The notes under the pieces were generated by a model. That model was given only the letters and a program-made list of their open reading frames with translations. It ran no database searches and was not told where the DNA came from. Below, piece by piece: positions 1 to 8,575 of a stretch of 64,000 nt of DNA (its first letter is position 1; every line of letters begins with the position of its first letter). The translations under genes were made by a program, and so were the position numbers. Origin of the DNA: Microbulbifer sediminum (GTDB lineage: Bacteria > Pseudomonadota > Gammaproteobacteria > Pseudomonadales > Cellvibrionaceae); the NCBI RefSeq assembly GCF_021729035.1, contig NZ_JAJSAP010000003.1, positions 186,001 through 250,000 of the forward strand, written 5' to 3'.

Positions 1-864
1 CACATCGCTCTCGGAGCTCTCCGGCAACCGTCGCAAAAGCTCCTCATCCACTGTGCGCAGATGCGAAGCGCGCACCTGCTGCAGGCGGGCTTCCGGCTGC
101 AGGGCCAGGAAATGGCGCGACAGGTCGTTCACCGTAAACGGCCAGCGGCGCTCCAGGCTCGCCAGGTCCTCAGCCAGTGCCTCCCCCATCAGCCGGGTAA
201 GCTCCCGCCGGCGGTTTGCGGCCAGGGCCTCGGGCTCCTCGCCGCCGGAGGCGGCCTGGAACTGGTCCGCAGAGCGTTCACTGGTCGGGCCCCAGAGCAT
301 GATTTCCAGGGCGTGGAAGCCAGTGCTGGCCTCCTCGTGCGCGGTCAGGCGGTGTTGCCGGCGCAGGTTCGCCAGGGTGAGCTCCACTGCGGTGTCGTTG
401 ACGATACCGCTCTCGGAATAGCCGGGCACAGTGTCCAGGTAGCCTGGTTGCACCGGCCAGCTGTCCATGGCCAGCAACAGCTCACGCCCCTGGTCTCGCA
501 ATTCCGCCGGCGCGAATGCCAGCTGGATATAGGGCAATACGGCGGCAAACTCCCGGTGGGCATCCAGCCAGGCCAGCTTGGCGGACTCCAGGTGGTCGGC
601 GCTGGGCTTGTCGAGCAGGGTGGTGAGAGCCCGGTTCAGTGCCTCCACCGCCGCGCGGGCATCGATCAGCTGGGCCTCCCCCGCCTGCCAGATAGTGTGC
701 GAGAAGCGCTCGGCAACCTTGCGGTCCACCGCCGGTGGCGCCTTCACGGCCGGGGTATCCTCCCGCGGCGCCCTATCCTCGCGGCTCTCGCAGCCCACAA
801 GCCCCAGTCCCAGCAGGATGGCCAGGGCCACTGAAATACGCTTGAAAACGATTGATCCAGTCAC
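1..864 (-). CDS. Imelysin-family (peptidase M75-like) lipoprotein, 3' end cut by window
   Basis: Reading the minus strand from a GTG at 864 gives an open frame to the window edge (288 codons, no stop). The N-terminus has a basic residue pair, a hydrophobic run and a lipobox ending LGLVGC with Cys25, so this is a predicted lipoprotein. Around residue 180 is GFHALEIMLWG, matching the GxHxxE motif of imelysin/ICMP proteins. Known imelysins are periplasmic or outer-membrane-attached, often iron-linked; peptidase activity is doubtful for the family. A GTGGGG Shine-Dalgarno-like stretch lies just before the GTG. The C-terminus lies outside the window. The downstream context is unknown, so an iron role is only an inference. 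Confidence 0.8.
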   Translation of the reverse strand, partial: MTGSIVFKRISVALAILLGLGLVGCESREDRAPREDTPAVKAPPAVDRKVAERFSHTIWQAGEAQLIDARAAVEALNRALTTLLDKPSADHLESAKLAWLDAHREFAAVLPYIQLAFAPAELRDQGRELLLAMDSWPVQPGYLDTVPGYSESGIVNDTAVELTLANLRRQHRLTAHEEASTGFHALEIMLWGPTSERSADQFQAASGGEEPEALAANRRRELTRLMGEALAEDLASLERRWPFTVNDLSRHFLALQPEARLQQVRASHLRTVDEELLRRLPESSESDV

Positions 865-947
865 ACAAATCCCCACGTCAAGCAATTACAAACCTTCTGT
901 TCCCGGGCCCCAGGGCCCGGGTACTCACTATTTGTCTGCGGCCCTGT

Positions 948-1616
948 TTACCGCAACGGTTCCCGCAGACTGATGATCGGCCAGCCGCGCTGTTCAGCCT
1001 CGGCGCGCAGCCTATCGTCCGGGTCCACCGCCACCGGGTGTTCGACCCGCTGCAAGAGCGGCAGGTCATTGATCGAATCGCTGTAAAACCACTTTTCCCC
1101 CCGACGGTAGTCAGGATTGCCCGCCAACCATTGCTCGAGGCGCAATACCTTGCCGCTCCGGTAGCAGGGCTCGCCCATTACCTTGCCGGTAAAGCGCCCT
1201 TCAACTTCCTCGGGCTCGGTGGCCAGCAGGGTGTCCACCCCCAGCCGCGCGGCGATCGGTTCCACTACAAAGCGGTTGGTCGCGGTGATGATCATGATGT
1301 GGTGCCCCTCGCGGCGGTGCCGGGCTATCAACTCCTCGGCCTGGGGCAGCCAGATCTCGCTGACCACCTCCTCCATAAACTGCCGCTGCAGGTTGCCCAG
1401 CTGTGCCCGCGAAATCTGCGCCAGGGGCTCAAGCGCAAACTCGAGGTAGGCAAAGATATCCAGTTCACCACGCTGGTAATCCCGGTAGAAACGGTCATTG
1501 GCGGAGCGGTAGCGGTCACCGTCGACATGCTCCCGCTCTACCAGGAACTCGCCCCAGGCGTAGTCACTGTCCCCCCCGATCAGGGTGTTATCCAGGTCAA
1601 AAATTGCCAGGTGCAC
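948..1616 (-). CDS. HAD-superfamily subfamily IB phosphatase
   Basis: A 222-residue HAD hydrolase. Motif I is FDLDNTL near the N-terminus, giving nucleophile Asp7 and acid/base Asp9. Motif II is IITATN and motif IV is YSDSINDLPLL, as in SerB-like subfamily IB enzymes. The natural substrate cannot be told from sequence; phosphoserine-like or other small phosphomonoesters are typical. The frame is open further upstream, but the GTG at 1616 preceded by GGGAG places the start directly before the conserved strand, which fits the family. It is divergent from rppH, separated by about 200 bases. Confidence 0.85.
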   Translation of the reverse strand: MHLAIFDLDNTLIGGDSDYAWGEFLVEREHVDGDRYRSANDRFYRDYQRGELDIFAYLEFALEPLAQISRAQLGNLQRQFMEEVVSEIWLPQAEELIARHRREGHHIMIITATNRFVVEPIAARLGVDTLLATEPEEVEGRFTGKVMGEPCYRSGKVLRLEQWLAGNPDYRRGEKWFYSDSINDLPLLQRVEHPVAVDPDDRLRAEAEQRGWPIISLREPLR

Positions 1617-1828
1617 CGCACACTCCCTTCTCAAAATATAGTCAACGCAGATCAATAAGCCGGCAGCCACCCCCACTTCAGGGCATTGCGGCGGACAATT
1701 TTACCCTTCCCGGGAGCGGTTCACAGGATACGTTTCACTGAATTGCAGTAATGTCCCCCGCTGTGGAACAATGCTGGGCAAGGTTGCGCGGCGGTCGGCC
1801 GTGCAGACACAGTTTAGAGGACGGGAAT

Positions 1829-2473
1829 TTGGGCGACGGCAAGCCAAAGCAAGCCGGGCGAAAGAATCGCCGCAGATCCGCCAAGTCCAACCGCCCCAAC
1901 AACCCCACAACCGGCAACCGCGCCGGCAACAGGCAGGGGCGAGCTTCGGGCGGCGACAACAGCAGTAATATCGACGCGGAGGGTTTCCGCCCCAACGTCG
2001 GCATCATTGTGCTGAACGATCGCGGCCAGGCTCTCTGGGCGCGGCGGGTTGGCGGCAAGGACGCCTGGCAGTTTCCGCAGGGCGGCATCAATCCGGGCGA
2101 GTCTGCGGAACAGGCGCTGTACCGGGAGCTGTACGAGGAGATCGGACTTACCCGTGACCAGGTGAGTATGATTGCCTGTACCCGGGGCTGGCTGAGATAT
2201 CGCCTGCCGAAACGCCTGGTTCGCCGGCGGTCTGAACCGCTGTGTATAGGCCAGAAGCAGAAGTGGTACCTGCTGCGGCTACAGGCTCCGGAAAGCGTCA
2301 TCAGCTTCAACAACGGCTACAAGCCCGAGTTCGATCACTGGCGCTGGGTCAGTTACTGGCACCCGCTCGACAAGGTGGTGGCATTCAAGCGCGAGGTCTA
2401 TCGCCGCGCACTTACCGAATTGGCGCCACAGCAAATACAATTGGAGAAACGTTGGCTGGGCGAGCGGGGCTAG
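1829..2473 (+). CDS. rppH: RNA pyrophosphohydrolase RppH (Nudix), with N-terminal extension
   Basis: The protein removes pyrophosphate from 5'-triphosphorylated mRNA and so starts RNase E-dependent decay. The Nudix box is clear (GGINPGE then REL.EEIGL), and the flanking GFRPNVG, WQFPQGG, NWLRY-like [12 protein letters not shown] and [10 protein letters not shown] segments align with E. coli RppH throughout. The start is uncertain: E. coli RppH begins right at the conserved block, but here no ATG/GTG/TTG exists there. I chose the TTG at 1829 because GAGG precedes it at good distance; ATG 1751 is in frame but lacks a visible ribosome site. Either choice leaves a basic, Asn/Arg/Gly-rich N-terminal extension. 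ptsP follows immediately, as in many gammaproteobacteria. Confidence 0.93.
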   Translation: MGDGKPKQAGRKNRRRSAKSNRPNNPTTGNRAGNRQGRASGGDNSSNIDAEGFRPNVGIIVLNDRGQALWARRVGGKDAWQFPQGGINPGESAEQALYRELYEEIGLTRDQVSMIACTRGWLRYRLPKRLVRRRSEPLCIGQKQKWYLLRLQAPESVISFNNGYKPEFDHWRWVSYWHPLDKVVAFKREVYRRALTELAPQQIQLEKRWLGERG

Positions 2474-2549
2474 TCCTGCCCGCATGGTCATAATCGACCC
2501 GGCCCGGGATGGCCGGCCGACACTTCCGCTTCACGGCGAGGAAAGGCCT

Positions 2550-4805
2550 TTGCTCGGATCTCTGCGCAGTATCGTTCAGGAAGTCAACGCGGCACGCGAC
2601 CTGCCCGCGGTGCTGGATATTATCGTGCACCGCGTGCGCGAGGTAATGCACACCAAGGTCTGCTCCGTTTACCTGCGCGACAATCACTCAGACACCTATG
2701 TGCTGATGGCGACCCGGGGCCTGAACCCCGACGCCGTGGGCCATGTACACCTGGCCCCGGGCGAGGGCCTGGTGGGCAATGTGGTCACGCGCGAGGAACC
2801 GATCAACCTCGAGCGCGCTGAGGCCCACCCCGCATATCATTATTTTCCCGCCACCGGGGAAGAGCGATTCAGTGCCTTCCTCGGCACCCCCATCATCCAC
2901 CACCGGCAGGTTCTCGGTGTGCTGGTGGTACAGCAGGCAGAACAGCGGCGTTTTGACGAGGGCGAGGAGGCATTTCTGGTCACGCTGTCAGCACAGCTGG
3001 CCGGGGTCATCGCCCACGCCGAGGCCACCGGTGCCCTGGCTGCCATTGGCCAGCAGCGGCGGGAAGCCAAATTCTCCGGCCTGGCCGCCTCCCCCGGGGT
3101 CGCCATCGGCCGCGCGCACATCGTCGCCCCACCTGCCAACCTGGCCACCGTGCCTTTCGCCTGCTGCATGGATGTGGACGCCGAGCTGGAGCTCTTCAAC
3201 CAGGCACTGGCCAATGCCCGCACCGAAATCCGCGAGGTGGGCGAGCGGCTCAAGGGAGATCTGAACCGCGAGGAGCGGGCGCTGTTCGACGCCTACATCA
3301 GCATGCTCGATGACAGCTCCATCGCCGTCGAGGTCTCCGACCGCATCCGCCAGCAGCTCACAGCCAGCCGCGCATGGGCCGAAGTCATGCTGGAGCACGT
3401 GCGTCGCTTTGAAGCCATGTCCGATTCCTATTTCCGCGACCGCGCCGCCGATGTGCGGGACCTGGGCGCCCGCGTGCTGATGCACCTGCGCCAGCAACAG
3501 CAGATCGAGCGCGACTACCCGGAGAAGACCATTCTGGTGGGTGAGGAGCTCACCGCCGCGGCCCTGGCACAGGTCCCCCGCGAGAAGCTGGTGGGCCTGG
3601 TGTCCGTCAAGGGTTCTGCCAACAGCCACGTGGCCATCATCGCCCGCGCCATGGGCCTGCCTGCCGTCATGGGTGCCCAGGAACTGCCGTTCGAGCGCAT
3701 CGACGGCGAGGACCTGGTCGTTGACGGCTACCGCGGCGAGCTGTTCGTACACCCCAGCCCGGAACTGCGGCGCCGCTATGACAGCATCGTCGAGGAAGAG
3801 CGCGAACTCGCCCGCAACCTGGATCACCTGGCCAGTCTTCCCGGGGAGACCGCCGACGGCCACCGGGTGCGGCTGTGGGTCAATACCGGCCTGATGGCGG
3901 ACGTGGTGCGCTCGCTGGAGCGCGGCGCCGAGGGCGTGGGACTCTACCGCACCGAGGTTCCCTTCCTGCTGCGCGACCGCTTCCCGTCCGAGGAAGAGCA
4001 GCGGGAAATCTACCGCGAACAGCTGGAGGCTTTCGCGCCGCGGCCGGTCACCATGCGCACCCTGGATATCGGCGGCGACAAGGCACTGGCCTATTTCCCC
4101 ATCGAGGAAACCAACCCCTTTCTTGGCTGGCGCGGCATCCGCGTAACTCTCGACCACCCGGAGATTTTCCTCGGCCAGGTGCGCGCAATGATGAAGGCCA
4201 GCGAGGGGCTGGATAACCTGCGAATCATGCTGCCCATGATCAGCGGAGTGGCCGAACTGGAAGCAGCCCGCAAGCTGGTGGAGCGGGCCTATGCAGAGCT
4301 GGTGGACGAGGGCTTCAAGATCACCATGCCGCCGCTGGGCATCATGATCGAGGTGCCATCGGCGGTATACCAGGCGCGCGAGCTCGCCGAGCGGGTCGAC
4401 TTCATGTCCGTGGGCAGCAATGACCTGACCCAGTACCTGCTCGCCGTCGACCGCAACAACAGTCGCGTGGCGGGGAACTATCACGCCCTGCACCCGGCGG
4501 TACTGCGGGCCCTCAGCGAGGTGGTCAGGGCCGGCCATGAGGGGCACACCAAGGTCGGCATCTGCGGCGAACTGGCCGGGGATCCGGGCGGCGCCCTGCT
4601 GCTGCTCGCCATGGGCTACGACGTGCTGTCCATGAACGCCACCAACCTGCCGCGGGTCAAGGCCACCCTCCGCGCCGTATCCCGGGCCGATACACAACGC
4701 CTGCTGGAGCGGGTACTCCACATGCAGTGCCCGGAGGAGATCGAAACCACCCTGCAGGACTACCTCAAGGGGCTGGGACTGAAAGCGCTGCTGCAGCCAC
4801 AGTGA
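2550..4805 (+). CDS. ptsP: Phosphoenolpyruvate-protein phosphotransferase PtsP (EI-Ntr)
   Basis: First enzyme of the nitrogen PTS: it takes phosphate from PEP and passes it to NPr, linking carbon/nitrogen state to regulation. An N-terminal GAF domain (about residues 10-150) is followed by the PEP-utilising domains. GSANSHVAIIARAMG carries the phospho-histidine, LYRTEVPF and SVGSNDLTQYLLAVDRNN are PEP-site blocks, and VGICGELAGDP holds the C-terminal active-site Cys. I chose TTG 2550, preceded by GAGGAAAGG, because the protein then starts LLGSLRSIVQEVNAA as in Pseudomonas PtsP; ATG 2484 is an in-frame alternative. It probably shares a transcript with rppH and is closed by the hairpin at 4852-4885. 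Confidence 0.96.
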   Translation: MLGSLRSIVQEVNAARDLPAVLDIIVHRVREVMHTKVCSVYLRDNHSDTYVLMATRGLNPDAVGHVHLAPGEGLVGNVVTREEPINLERAEAHPAYHYFPATGEERFSAFLGTPIIHHRQVLGVLVVQQAEQRRFDEGEEAFLVTLSAQLAGVIAHAEATGALAAIGQQRREAKFSGLAASPGVAIGRAHIVAPPANLATVPFACCMDVDAELELFNQALANARTEIREVGERLKGDLNREERALFDAYISMLDDSSIAVEVSDRIRQQLTASRAWAEVMLEHVRRFEAMSDSYFRDRAADVRDLGARVLMHLRQQQQIERDYPEKTILVGEELTAAALAQVPREKLVGLVSVKGSANSHVAIIARAMGLPAVMGAQELPFERIDGEDLVVDGYRGELFVHPSPELRRRYDSIVEEERELARNLDHLASLPGETADGHRVRLWVNTGLMADVVRSLERGAEGVGLYRTEVPFLLRDRFPSEEEQREIYREQLEAFAPRPVTMRTLDIGGDKALAYFPIEETNPFLGWRGIRVTLDHPEIFLGQVRAMMKASEGLDNLRIMLPMISGVAELEAARKLVERAYAELVDEGFKITMPPLGIMIEVPSAVYQARELAERVDFMSVGSNDLTQYLLAVDRNNSRVAGNYHALHPAVLRALSEVVRAGHEGHTKVGICGELAGDPGGALLLLAMGYDVLSMNATNLPRVKATLRAVSRADTQRLLERVLHMQCPEEIETTLQDYLKGLGLKALLQPQ

Positions 4806-4851
4806 CCCTGTCACCGGCCGCGCGGGAATGACAGCCAAAAAGCAGCCACAA

Positions 4852-4885
4852 AAAAAGCCGCACCGGTTTCCCGCTGCGGCTTTTT
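4852..4885. terminator. Bidirectional intrinsic terminator between ptsP and gcvH
   Basis: Perfect 11-bp inverted repeat: AAAAAGCCGCA at 4852-4862 and TGCGGCTTTTT at 4875-4885, with a 12-base loop. The A and T runs on the two arms give a U-tract in both directions, fitting the convergent ptsP and gcvH genes. Confidence 0.88.
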
Positions 4886-4901
4886 CATGCCCGGATGGCG
4901 A

Positions 4902-5291
4902 TCAGCCCTCTTCGGACTCGGCCCGGTAGGCGTCGGCATCCAGCATGTTGTCCAGCTCGCTGGTGTCGCTGGGCTTGACCCGGAAGAACCAGCCCTCGTC
5001 GTAAGGGGAGGAGTTCACGGTCTCCGGGGCGTCTTCCAGCGCCTCGTTCACCTCGATCACTTCACCGGACACCGGCGCATAGATATCGCTGGCGGCCTTC
5101 ACGGACTCAACCACACCCGCCTCATCGCCGGCAGCGAGATTGGTGCCCACTTCCGGGGTCTCGACGTATACGACGTCGCCCAGCGCGTCCTGGGCGTGGT
5201 CACTGATACCGATGGTTACGGTGCCGTCTTCCTCCAGGCGCGCCCATTCGTGGCTGGAGAGGTATTTCAGTTCGTTGCGGATTTCGCTCAT
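4902..5291 (-). CDS. gcvH: Glycine cleavage system H protein
   Basis: Lipoyl carrier of the glycine cleavage complex; it shuttles the aminomethyl group between the P, T and L proteins. At 129 residues it has the family length. The N-terminus [10 protein letters not shown] and the lipoylation segment [15 protein letters not shown] are typical, with Lys65 the expected lipoyl attachment site. It lies about 100 bases downstream of gcvT on the same strand, so they are likely co-transcribed. gcvP is not next to it; the convergent ptsP follows instead, so the decarboxylase must be encoded elsewhere. Confidence 0.97.
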   Translation of the reverse strand: MSEIRNELKYLSSHEWARLEEDGTVTIGISDHAQDALGDVVYVETPEVGTNLAAGDEAGVVESVKAASDIYAPVSGEVIEVNEALEDAPETVNSSPYDEGWFFRVKPSDTSELDNMLDADAYRAESEEG

Positions 5292-5389
5292 GCTGTGATC
5301 CCTCGATTAAGGATTTCTGATTCGGTAAACCCGGCACGGAACGCCTGCCTGGCGCCGTGCCCGGTCGCATTACTGGTTCCGGCGCGGCC

Positions 5390-6478
5390 TCAGATAACCG
5401 ACTTGCCGTTGCGCACAAAGCTGGGCTTGACCACTTTCACCGGCACCAGCTTTTTGCGGATTTCCACCTGGGCCCGGTCACCGACGCTCACTGGCACGCG
5501 CGCCATGGCGATGGAGTGGCCCAGGGTCGGCGAAAACGTTCCGCTGGTGATGATACCGACCTCGTCGCTGCCGTCCACTTTTACCACCTGGCCGGCACGC
5601 AGCACACCGCGCTCTTCCAGCACCAGCCCCACCAGTTTCTGCTTCCTGCCCGCTGCCTTCTCCGCCTCAAGTGCTTCGCGGCCGACAAACTTGCGCTCCT
5701 CCGGCTCCCAGGCAACGGTCCAGCCCATGTTCGCCGCCAGCGGCGAGGTGTCGTCGTCCATTTCGTGGCCATAGAGATTCATGCCCGCCTCGAGACGCAG
5801 GGTGTCACGGGCACCAAGGCCACAGGGGGCCACGCCGGCTTTCTCCAGCGCACGCCAGAAGCCGTCCGCGTCATCGGCAGCCAGCATGATTTCCAGCCCG
5901 TCCTCACCGGTATAGCCGGTGCGGGCCACAAACCACTCGCCGCGTGCGACACTTTCAAACGGCTTGAGAGCGTCGATGGCTGCGGTCCACTCGATGCCCA
6001 GTACTTCCTTGGCCTTGTCCAGGGCTTCGGGCCCCTGCACGGCCACCATGGCCAGCTCGGGGCGCTCGGTCAGGGTGACATCAAACTGCTTCGCCTGCTC
6101 CTGCATCCAGGCCATGTCCTTCTCTCGGGTGGCACAATTGACCACCACCCGGTAGCCGGGATCGCGCAAATATACGATCAGGTCGTCAATTACCCCACCG
6201 CGCTCGTTCAGCATCCCGGTATACAGCGCCTTGCCCGGCTTGCCGTCCAGCTTGGCCACATCGTTTGCCAGCAGGTAGCGCAGGTAGTCACGGGCACCGT
6301 CACCATCGACATCCACGACGGTCATGTGGGAGACATCGAACATGCCCGCCGCGGTACGCACCTTGTTGTGCTCTTCCAGCTGCGAGCCATAGTGCAGCGG
6401 CATATCCCAGCCGCCGAAGTCGACCATTTTGCCGCCCATGGCGACATGCGCGTCATACAGAGGCGTTCTGTTTCCCAT
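5390..6478 (-). CDS. gcvT: Glycine cleavage system T protein (aminomethyltransferase)
   Basis: Transfers the methylene group from the aminomethyl-lipoyl H protein to tetrahydrofolate, releasing ammonia. The 362-residue length matches the family. Visible landmarks are [20 protein letters not shown] at the N-terminus, the folate-site region MFDVSHM, and [13 protein letters not shown] in the middle. First gene of a gcvT-gcvH unit. I looked for a glycine riboswitch in the 267-base upstream region and found none of its conserved sequence. Confidence 0.97.
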   Translation of the reverse strand: MGNRTPLYDAHVAMGGKMVDFGGWDMPLHYGSQLEEHNKVRTAAGMFDVSHMTVVDVDGDGARDYLRYLLANDVAKLDGKPGKALYTGMLNERGGVIDDLIVYLRDPGYRVVVNCATREKDMAWMQEQAKQFDVTLTERPELAMVAVQGPEALDKAKEVLGIEWTAAIDALKPFESVARGEWFVARTGYTGEDGLEIMLAADDADGFWRALEKAGVAPCGLGARDTLRLEAGMNLYGHEMDDDTSPLAANMGWTVAWEPEERKFVGREALEAEKAAGRKQKLVGLVLEERGVLRAGQVVKVDGSDEVGIITSGTFSPTLGHSIAMARVPVSVGDRAQVEIRKKLVPVKVVKPSFVRNGKSVI

Positions 6479-6671
6479 CTTTTGTTCTCGAATCTGTCTG
6501 TTAGAAAGCCGCGTATTCTACCGGCCGCGCCACCGCCCTTACCAGATGGCGATCTTCTGCAAGCCTAGCAGGCAACGGGACTTAAACCTGTCCGGCGCCC
6601 TGCTGGCCGACAAAGATTCCGCGGGGCCGGGCGTCGCGGGAGAGACAGCGGGCACAGGCCGTCGTAACACT

Positions 6672-6699
6672 TTGCAACCGGCGGGTTTGGGTGTATAAG
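6672..6699 (+). promoter_or_regulatory. Predicted sigma-70 promoter for the 2OG oxygenase gene
   Basis: TTGCAA at 6672-6677 and TATAAG at 6694-6699 are separated by 16 bases and lie about 47 bases before the TTG start at 6746. The match is 4/6 and 5/6 to the sigma-70 boxes. The rest of the 267-base gap to gcvT shows no further feature. Confidence 0.5.
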
Positions 6700-6745
6700 T
6701 CACTCGCGGCGACGACCGGTCGCCTCCAGCCCGGAGCCTCCTCCT

Positions 6746-7438
6746 TTGAACACAGCTTTGCGCGCCACCAGCGACCGCCCCTGCGGCCCGCGGGACGGCG
6801 ACCCCATTGACCAGATCGCCGCGGCGCTGCGCACCGACGGCTATATCGTGCTGCCCGCGCCGCTGCCTCCCGCCGCGCTGGGCGGATTACTGCGGCACTT
6901 CCGCTCCATCGACCGCGAGCAGTTCCGCCGTGCGGGTATTGGCCGGGAGGATGAGCACCAGCTGAATCGCTTCGTGCGCAGCGACAAGATTTTCTGGCTC
7001 GACAACACCAACCTGTCAGTGAATGCCTACCTCTCCTGGATGGAGGCCCTGCGGGTGGGGCTCAACCGGCGGCTCTTCCTGGGCCTGTTCGATTACGAGT
7101 GCCACTACGCGTATTACGATCGCGGCACCTTCTATAAAAAACACCTCGACTGCTTCCAGGGCAGCACCAACAGGGTGCTGAGCACCGTGCTCTACCTGAC
7201 CCCGAACTGGCAGCCCCGCGATGGTGGCGAGCTGGCGATCTACCCCCCGGGCGAGGAAGCGGCTGCGCCGGACGCGCTGCCCCTGCTGAAGGTGGCACCG
7301 CGTTTCGGGCAGATGGTGATTTTCCTGAGCGAGGAATTCCCCCACGAGGTCCTTACCGTCAACCGGCCACGCTACAGCGTCACCGGCTGGTACCGGGTCA
7401 ACAACAGCCTCGGCGACATTGTCGACCCGGCTTCCTGA
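6746..7438 (+). CDS. 2-oxoglutarate/Fe(II) oxygenase, prolyl-hydroxylase (PPHD-like)
   Basis: A 230-residue Fe(II)/2-oxoglutarate dioxygenase. The iron triad is visible: KKHLDCF (His and Asp near residues 131-133) and EFPHEVL (distal His near 199). The 2OG-binding Arg is probably the one in RYSVTGWYR. The blocks ALNRRLFLGL-like LNRRLFLGLFDYE, LSTVLYL, RDGGELAIY and VIFLSEEFPHEVL resemble, from memory, the Pseudomonas prolyl hydroxylase PPHD that modifies elongation factor Tu. That substrate is an inference only. The start is TTG at 6746 with GGAG upstream. It is transcribed divergently from gcvT. Confidence 0.85.
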   Translation: MNTALRATSDRPCGPRDGDPIDQIAAALRTDGYIVLPAPLPPAALGGLLRHFRSIDREQFRRAGIGREDEHQLNRFVRSDKIFWLDNTNLSVNAYLSWMEALRVGLNRRLFLGLFDYECHYAYYDRGTFYKKHLDCFQGSTNRVLSTVLYLTPNWQPRDGGELAIYPPGEEAAAPDALPLLKVAPRFGQMVIFLSEEFPHEVLTVNRPRYSVTGWYRVNNSLGDIVDPAS

Positions 7439-7479
7439 CGCGGGCCCGGGGCTGGCGGTCACGCCCCTTCGCCATGGTT

Positions 7480-8046
7480 TCAGCAGACGGCTGCTGCCTT
7501 GCGCAGCATGCCCGCCACGGTTGGGACCGCATCAATATGGATATCGGCGTGCAGGCGACGCGCCACATCCGCCGCACTGATCAGGCCACGCACATGATGC
7601 AGGTCGCGGTCCACCACCAGGCAGCTATGCTGGCCCTCCCGGCGCATGGCCTGGAGAACCTCCCGAATACTGGAGCGCTGGACCTGCGGATAGCTGAGCA
7701 GCTGCAGCTCCCGCCGAGGGCGCATCAGGTCACCAACGGTGAGTTCCTGACGCGACTGGCCCGCAGCCACACGCTGCATGACCCGCTGGTAGGAAATATC
7801 GTCAGCGCTCAGGAGGCCGATAAAGTCTCCGTGGCGATCCAGTACCAGGACAGCGCCCAGGTGGCCGGCACGCATCAGCCGTGAGGCCTCCTGTGCCGGT
7901 ACCGACGGCGTGAGGATGGCCGGGTGGTGGTCCTTGAAGTCAGTGATAAAGCTGAGTGCCGGCGAATCCAGGTGCAGATCACTGAACTCTTCCGGGAATA
8001 CAAGCTTGTCCACGCTCTCAAGCGGGACGAAATCCAGGTTTTTCAT
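7480..8046 (-). CDS. CBS-domain pair protein
   Basis: A 188-residue soluble protein made almost entirely of two CBS domains: the first around residues 40-95 (ILTPSVPAQEASRLM ... GAVLVLDRHGDFIGLLS), the second around 110-175 (VQRSSIREVLQAMRR ... CLVVDRDLHHVRGLIS). CBS pairs usually bind adenine nucleotides and regulate a partner, but no partner domain is fused here. It is convergent with the oxygenase gene. There is no sign of a catalytic domain; target unknown. Confidence 0.85.
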   Translation of the reverse strand: MKNLDFVPLESVDKLVFPEEFSDLHLDSPALSFITDFKDHHPAILTPSVPAQEASRLMRAGHLGAVLVLDRHGDFIGLLSADDISYQRVMQRVAAGQSRQELTVGDLMRPRRELQLLSYPQVQRSSIREVLQAMRREGQHSCLVVDRDLHHVRGLISAADVARRLHADIHIDAVPTVAGMLRKAAAVC

Positions 8047-8139
8047 GGCATTAACTCTCCTGCACGGGCCGCAGCCGCGACTCGTGCCTGTGGTTACGTT
8101 CGGAAGGCCTCGGTGGCCCCGGGTAATTGAATGGCGGAG

Positions 8140-8439
8140 TTATGCCTGGAGAGGAGGGGCGCGGATCGCGTTACCGGCTCGCGCCCGGGGGAGTGCCCGG
8201 CCGATCTTCCGCGCGATGGTACCGGCCCGGGAAATGGGAGTTGCGGTAACCGGGCCGATACTGCGCGGCGGCAGCGAATCGGTATCGCTGTCGGGGTTGG
8301 AGACCGGTGCGCTCTGGCTGTCGTCCTGGGGCTGGTCCGACAGGTCGGCACGTTCAAATCCTGGCGAAAACGGCTCTGCCAGCACCGCCGAACACAGCAG
8401 TACCGATTGCAGCAGAATTAACGCCAGGTTTTTACGCAC
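8140..8439 (-). CDS. Small secreted protein of unknown function
   Basis: A 99-residue frame with a convincing signal peptide (basic start, hydrophobic run, cleavage near SAVLAEP at about residue 21). The mature part is Ser/Asp/Pro-rich and then basic, with no recognised domain. It lies between two CBS-containing genes on the same strand. Length and low complexity leave room for a false frame, but the signal peptide argues for a real gene. Confidence 0.5.
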   Translation of the reverse strand: MRKNLALILLQSVLLCSAVLAEPFSPGFERADLSDQPQDDSQSAPVSNPDSDTDSLPPRSIGPVTATPISRAGTIARKIGRALPRARAGNAIRAPPLQA

Positions 8440-8575
8440 GCTTACCCACCTTCACACCTCTGTCTCTGTCGAGTGGACCTTCGACTGGCAAGGGCCACAG
8501 CACCGGTGGCCGGATTGCTGCAGACAGTATATTTTGACCCGACCCGGGGTGGCGGGCTCCGGGGGAACTGCCCGC

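Noticed and set aside
2988-4838. A 616-codon minus-strand frame opposite ptsP
   Set aside because: It is the antisense shadow of ptsP; the composition is His/Gln/Val-rich and shows no family motif.
6479-6745. Possible glycine riboswitch between gcvT and the oxygenase gene
   Set aside because: A GGGAGAGAC stretch exists on the plus strand, but the rest of the glycine aptamer consensus is missing and the orientation is wrong for gcvT.
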